Made by a program: the position numbers and the translations under genes. From positions 310,001-374,000 of the forward strand of contig JAIWND010000020.1 in assembly GCA_025330725.1 (NCBI GenBank): DNA of 64,000 nucleotides. Direction: 5' to 3'. The stretch's first letter is position 1. Each line of letters begins with the position of its first letter. Below are positions 59,044 through 64,000 of the stretch, piece by piece. The DNA is from Chlamydoabsidia padenii (taxonomy: Eukaryota; Mucoromycota; Mucoromycetes; Mucorales; Cunninghamellaceae). The notes under the pieces are model-generated. The model was not told where the DNA came from, ran no database searches, and saw nothing but the letters and a program-made list of their open reading frames with translations.

Positions 59044-62000
59044 CTACAAGGATAAAAGAGAGATAATTGATGTATTAATGGATCTAACTATCCGATGTTC
59101 GTCGGAAGGAATGGAGTGGAGTTTGTAGGACCAGTGGTTTGACCAAATGCCGACCAGGACCTCAGAGAAGATGGTAAAAGCCTTGACTAAAGGAAGATGA
59201 GGGGGAGGAGCCTGAAGATATAGGATAAAGTCAGTATAATCTTGGTGTTGAATAAGGTGGAGAGGTAGGTGTCGAGCTAGAACCGTATCCCAGATATGTC
59301 GTTTGACAGGACAATAGTAGACAAAATGAGCGACATCTTCATGTCGGTGACAGTGGATACAATGAGGATCTTGAGTATGGGCCTTGGCCAGGAGATGTTG
59401 GAGAGGAAGTTTGCTAGATAAGACTCGATACCAAATCGTCCAGGCATGAGGACGCATTGGCGCCGACCAGAAGGACTTGATGGTCTTGACAGCATGTTTG
59501 AACGGCGGAAGACTACCGGCTATTTGGTAGGATCGTAGAATGGAATGATTTGACCAGATGGGATCAGAGGCCAGGACATTAATCGCTGTTTCCAGTGAAG
59601 GATCCGAGGAGGTGAGTGGTGTTTGATCTGTGATGAAGCTTCACATCCATGGTTGCATGTCTACTTGGTGGCAGGTTGGAGATATCAGCTGTCGGTACAG
59701 TTGTCGAAGAAGATATCGTGGTTGAGTTAGTTCAGAAGGAATCTTTGGTCGTAAACTGGCTTGTTGTTCGTCATATAAGAAAAGAGATGAGCCTGGAAGT
59801 CGTTTGTATTTACCCCGAAGTAACCAAGAATCTGATGGGAGAAGCAGTAACCGATGAAGAGGGATGGAAAGACATGTAGCTATCTTGAGATTTGCTAAAG
59901 AAAGAGTCATTGGGAGTGAATCCATAGCCAAGAACCATAGGTGTGCCGTCTTTGACCTGTCACATAGTACCCCTTGTCGCATTTCCGGAAAGAAGAGAGC
60001 TTGGCGAGGATCCATCAGGTCATCCTGAAATAGCGCCAGGTGGTGAAGCAGTATCGGTGCCAAGAAGGAGTGACAATGTTGAGGGAAGAGTAAATGATGA
60101 ATCCAACGAAGTTGCGTCGTTTTTTGCTGAGTAGAAGGATGTAAGAGACCAAGACCACCATTAGCCATCGGTTGACACATTTGAGTTAAAGAGAACCGAG
60201 GGAATTTGCCAGCCCCGACAAAATCTGCCATCATTTTGGATAAAGACTTGAAGAAAGACACCGGTGCCACCAATACCCGAAGAGTATACCAAATTTTAGA
60301 CATGATCAGGCTATTCATAATTGTCGTCCGCCCTTTGATAGAGAGGTGCCTTTGTGAGTACATGTTGATTTGCTGTTTTACCGTTGTCAACAGGTGTTGA
60401 AGGACTAATTGACGTTGTTGAGGTGTATAGCACATGTGGAAACCTAGATATCGAAAAGCCAAAGGCGATAACCGATGATGGTATTGAGTGATGGAGTTCG
60501 CTTGTAAAAGATCCAGCCATTCATCTTGCCGTCGTCCATTAAGGGCAAAAGCTTCGGTCTTGTGCTGATTGAATTGAGCGTTAGACACTTTGGTGTATTC
60601 CCTGATATGATGTTGAAGCCTAGTAAAGTCGTCCTGAGATAAGAGAAAGACGCATACATCATCAGCGTAGGCCATGCATTTAAGAGCCGAGGGAGTGTAA
60701 TCCATAAGAGCCGTGTTAGTCGCCGAGAATTGATATCCCTGGAAGTCTTGATCTTGTGTGACAGATAACAGAAACGGTTCGAGTGCCGCATTAAACAAAA
60801 GAGGAGACAAAGGAACTCCCTGCCTTAAGCCCCGTTGTTGTATAATGCTTGACGTGAAGTTCCCGTTGATGTTAATTTGTACCTTGTTGTTGAAGAAGAG
60901 AACCTTGATTGTATGTACAAAGGAGATCGGAAAGCCCATTGCCGCCAGAGTTCTTGTTAAATATTCAGGGTGGACCCGGTCGTAGACTTTTTCTTGATCG
61001 AGAAGTCCAATGCCAGTTCTTTGTTGCATCTGAGCTTGTTCCATGATAAGTTGTAAAGCAAGACCATCTTCTGCAATAAAACGCCCCGGTAAGAATCCTG
61101 TTTGATGCGGATGTATCAATTTGTTAAGTACCGGAGCCAGTCGTTTGGTGATGATTCTGGTGAAGATTTTTGCATCACAGTTGATCAGAGATATAGGTCG
61201 CCAATTCTTTAGAGTAGTCAGTTGCCCTTTCTTCGGAAGCACTCGGATCCAGATTTCTTGCCACGACCTGGGGAAAAGACCTTCTTGTAGAGCTTGATTA
61301 TATACTTGACCGATCAAAGAATGAGCCGCTTTGTGTTGAAAGACCAAAGACCAGTAAGGATAACCTAGACCATCTTCACCGGGACTGCTGCTTTTAGTCA
61401 TCCGATTAGCTTGAGTTTGCAGATCCTCGATGTATCAGTTGTTGATACGGTTTGAGTAAAACGAGTTGATGCTAGATAATCGTCAATCATGGATGTTGCT
61501 ACCGGAGAAGTTGAATAGAGCTTCTGGTAGAAATCATGAGCAATAGATTCTTTTTCTGCCGCGCCATAATATGGTTGATCCTGAGAGTTGTCTTTCGCCA
61601 AAGCTGTGAGATATTGTTGTCCCTGTCGCTGTTGGTGAAAACGCTTCAGATAACCCGCCGATCGTTCGCTGTGTTCCCGCCAAGTGATGCCTGATTTTAT
61701 TGCTGCTATTGTAGTCACCTCTTGTTGAAATTGCCCAATCATGTTGTCTATTGAAGGTAAGACAGGAGACAGTAGTGCATATGATGGTTTACTTCGTAAG
61801 AATCGATTCCGGCGTCGTTGTAATGATTTCAAAGTCTTGATCCGCCCAGGTACATATGCCATGCCAAAATTCTTCACCAATCGATATCTTCCGCTTCAAA
61901 TCATCCCATAGTGTTTGAGGAGACGTATCCGCAGGGATATTTCGTATAAAGTCATCGAGCATATTATTTAACTGGGCCTGGAAGTCAGGATTATGCACAT

Positions 62001-62566
62001 AGATTGGATTTGCCCGCCATAGACCAGGACCAAAGTTGGTAAAGCCCACCTGGATTGTAGTAGACAAAATTGAATGATCGGACCAGTCTGACTTGACCCA
62101 TTCGATGTTACTGTCTTGTACCATGTTTCTGAAAGAGTCCCCCACATAGATGTAATCAATTGTCGACAACACCCCATGAGATCGTTTAAATGTCGGCAGT
62201 TGGTGACAATTGTTAATCGTCATAGTGTTGAAGAAGTATGAGTCAAGATAATTCACCCAGCCTGTATGTGTGTAGCTAGAGAGAGGTAGTCGTGCTAGAG
62301 AATAGTTAAAATCCCCTGTGATAATCAATCGGTCGAGAGTAATAGTGTAATTGTTGGAGTATTCTTGAATGAGTTGATGAATTTCCCCAAAGAATGTTCG
62401 CCGAAGTGATGGTGAGCTTGGTATGAGTTTCTTGAAGAGTGACGATAGTGGAATGTTGTTGTCGAAGATAGCGAAGATATGATGATTGGATTTGTTTTGA
62501 TGAGGTTTTCACTAAACTGTTGGCGTTTAATGAATGAATATGTAGAGGTATAGGTTTACTCTGCAT
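59044..62566 (-). pseudogene. LINE ORF2: AP endonuclease, reverse transcriptase, zinc-knuckle; broken
   Basis: Starts at 62566 with an apurinic endonuclease N-terminus (SLNANSLVK, VTLQETHTK). Near 62400 the middle of the endonuclease is missing and the frame changes to DRLIITGDFN, then IDYIYV and SDWSDHSIL (catalytic SDH). A frameshift lies near 61870, and another near 61430 before SSSPGEDGLGYPYW. The RT block reads NWRPISLINCDAKI, GFLPGRFI, QRGLRQGVPLSP and YADDVCVF (motif C). A single in-frame TGA at 59641-59643 separates RT from the C-terminal CIHCHRHEDVAHFVYYC knuckle. No RNase H was seen. Confidence 0.88.
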
Positions 62567-62568
62567 AT

Positions 62569-63960
62569 TTATGAATAGTATTGTTGCTGTTGTTGACCCA
62601 CAGGTACATTATGATTAGCCTGAGGTGTGATTGCCGAAGTGGTACGATGGTGCACAGATTCCTGTTGATGAGCCTGAGGCGTGAGACCTTGAGCTGACTG
62701 AGATCCCATATCGTTGTCATTCATATCCAAATCTTCGTTAGTTCCATTTTCTTCGTTTGTTACTGAGTTATCTGGTTGTGTTTCCATATCTTCGGTGTAT
62801 TGAGGTGTAGCTGTTGTAGATTGTGTTGATTCTTGGGGTCCTGGTGGTGTAATTGATTGAGAGTTGATATCGGTTACATCCTGGTTAGACGGTGCCCATT
62901 TCGATCTAGCCCGCGTGTTGTAGAGATGTCGAGAACTAGTAGTGACAGGGACTTCAGCAGCCTTACTGGTGGATGGTGGAGTGACAGAGAATGAAGGTTT
63001 GGTGATCACCGACGTGGATTCCATAGTGTCGGTGTTGTGGTTAGTCCCCGAGGCCAGCACCGCAAAGGAATTAGTTGTTGCTGTAGGTGTATGAGTGACA
63101 GGTTCCTTTGATGGAGGTGAAGATTGACCAAAAGATGTTTTCCTTGGTTTCTTGTGAGTCAGCATAGGACATTGAGCAGCACGGTATCCTTGTTGATGAC
63201 ATTGGTAACAGGTGATCGCAGCAAGAGCCTGTGCGCAGTTAAACTTGGTATGGTTTTCTTCGTGACAGTAACGGCACCACATAGACATATCAGCCCAAGT
63301 CGCATGGAAGAATTCGCTGGTTTCCAAATATTCAATCTTGTGTGTCAAAGGAGCAAGGAGAGTTTGGCCTTCAGATAGAGTTTTGTGAATGATAGCATAC
63401 CCAGTACCCATTCTAAAACCAGACGCCGGATCCTTGAAGAGTTCCAGATGATGCATTATACCAAATCGACGAAGACTAGTTGCGAGCCCCGGTAACAATT
63501 CTTCTTCATCGTATACTGGTAAGGAAGTGAAAGAGACCCTGACAATGTCACGATCATCAGTGAGAGCAACGCATGGAATAACCTTGTACACTTCTTTGCC
63601 GACGGGGAAGATAAACCTTCAGTTAGCAGGTTATGCTCCACCCGGTTTTTAAAATAGACTTCTAAATACCTTTGTTGATGTGCTTTTTTCATGAGGACAG
63701 TATGGACGGCGTTAGTTTGAGGAGCCATCGTTTTCATAAACCATTGGTGAGTAAGAGATTGAGGAAGAGCAGTAACATCAAAGAGGAGGGCATTTTTGCT
63801 TTGACCAGTTCGCCAGATGCGAGATTGGATCGTTTTGGTTGTTTGTTGAGAAGTAGTTGTTGGAATATTGGATCTTGTTATGTCTGCAAAGCTTGGTGAA
63901 GGTGACTGTTGAGACGCACGACCATGTGAGATTGTTTGTGCATTGGGGGGGGGGGCGTAT
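62569..63960 (-). pseudogene. LINE ORF1: gag-like RNA-binding protein, frameshifted
   Basis: The C-terminal two thirds (62569-63591) are open: an RRM/gag-like part (VIPCVALTDDRDIVRVSF...GFRMGTGYAII), then zinc knuckles WCRYCHEENHTKFNC and CYQCHQQGYRAAQC, then a Thr/Ser/Gln-rich tail. The N-terminal third runs in another frame (ADITRSNIPTTTSQQTT..., HQQRYLEVYFKNR), and the switch lies near 63615. The start was not found; it may lie beyond the window edge. Its stop is 2 bp before the ORF2 start. Confidence 0.8.
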
Positions 63961-64000
63961 TTTCCCCAGCCGCCGAGAAAATGTGATTTTTATCGGGAAG

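Larger units (their letters stand above)
58896..63960 (-). mobile_element. LINE (non-LTR retrotransposon, L1/Tad-like), inactive
   Basis: Order on the minus strand: a C-rich run (63944-63956), ORF1 with CCHC knuckles, a 2 bp gap, ORF2 with endonuclease and reverse transcriptase and a C-terminal zinc-knuckle, then a 3' end with an A run (58896-58905). About 5 kb. The 5' end may continue beyond the window. ORF1 has at least one frameshift. ORF2 has at least two frameshifts, a loss in the endonuclease domain and an in-frame stop. It cannot move by itself. Confidence 0.88.

Noticed and set aside
1..64000. CRISPR arrays, bacterial operons, prophage
   Set aside because: Intron-containing eukaryotic genes throughout; no regularly spaced direct repeats with unique spacers.

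Overview
The window looks like nuclear DNA of an early-diverging fungus, most likely Mucoromycota/Mucorales (an Absidia- or Cunninghamella-like relative). This is inferred from many short GT..CTAAT..AG introns of about 50-90 bp, long A/T runs in introns and flanks, fungal housekeeping genes (RPL24, ATP1, NOP16, TAF4), a WNK-type kinase, families of related P450s, and Harbinger, LINE and Ty3 remains. Nearly all genes are intron-rich, so single open reading frames are mostly exons.

Layout. 0-11.1 kb is conserved gene territory: RPL24 (-), FRG1-like (+), a secreted GH18 chitinase (-), a KIF22-like kinesin (-) and a Gpt2/Sct1-type glycerol-3-phosphate acyltransferase (-). 11.7-14.9 kb is a transposon island: a 0.46 kb inverted-repeat element abuts a PIF/Harbinger pair (Myb/SANT-like protein and a frameshifted DDE transposase). 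15-23.9 kb is again conserved: a small coiled-coil protein, a bZIP factor followed by a membrane segment, an EFM4/METTL10 methyltransferase, a 4E-T-like protein and TAF4. 24-33 kb is gene-poor: a broken, recombinase-like multi-exon gene, two tRNAs (Glu-TTC, Leu-AAG), a Ty3-like wreck and repeat tracts.

33-58.9 kb is the most unusual part. Five related P450 genes (two -, two +, one -) are interleaved with NOP16, the ATP synthase alpha subunit, a WNK-OSR-SAM kinase and a duplicated Q-rich micro-exon gene. The segment carrying the WNK 3' end, the Q-rich gene and a P450 exists a second time in inverted orientation, but split in two. The P450 copies are mosaics of each other, which points to gene conversion. 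58.9-64 kb is a 5 kb LINE on the minus strand. It has a gag-like ORF1 with CCHC knuckles and an endonuclease/RT ORF2 broken by frameshifts, a deletion and a nonsense codon. Its A-rich 3' end sits at the edge of the inverted duplication.

Functionally, the conserved genes cover translation (RPL24, EFM4, 4E-T, NOP16), transcription (TAF4, bZIP), lipid synthesis (GPAT), respiration (ATP1), mitosis (kinesin) and wall turnover (chitinase). The P450 region looks like a young, still rearranging family rather than a classical biosynthetic cluster, because no synthase or transporter lies among the P450s. Coordinates of multi-exon genes span start to stop codon; exon limits are given where they were worked out by frame.
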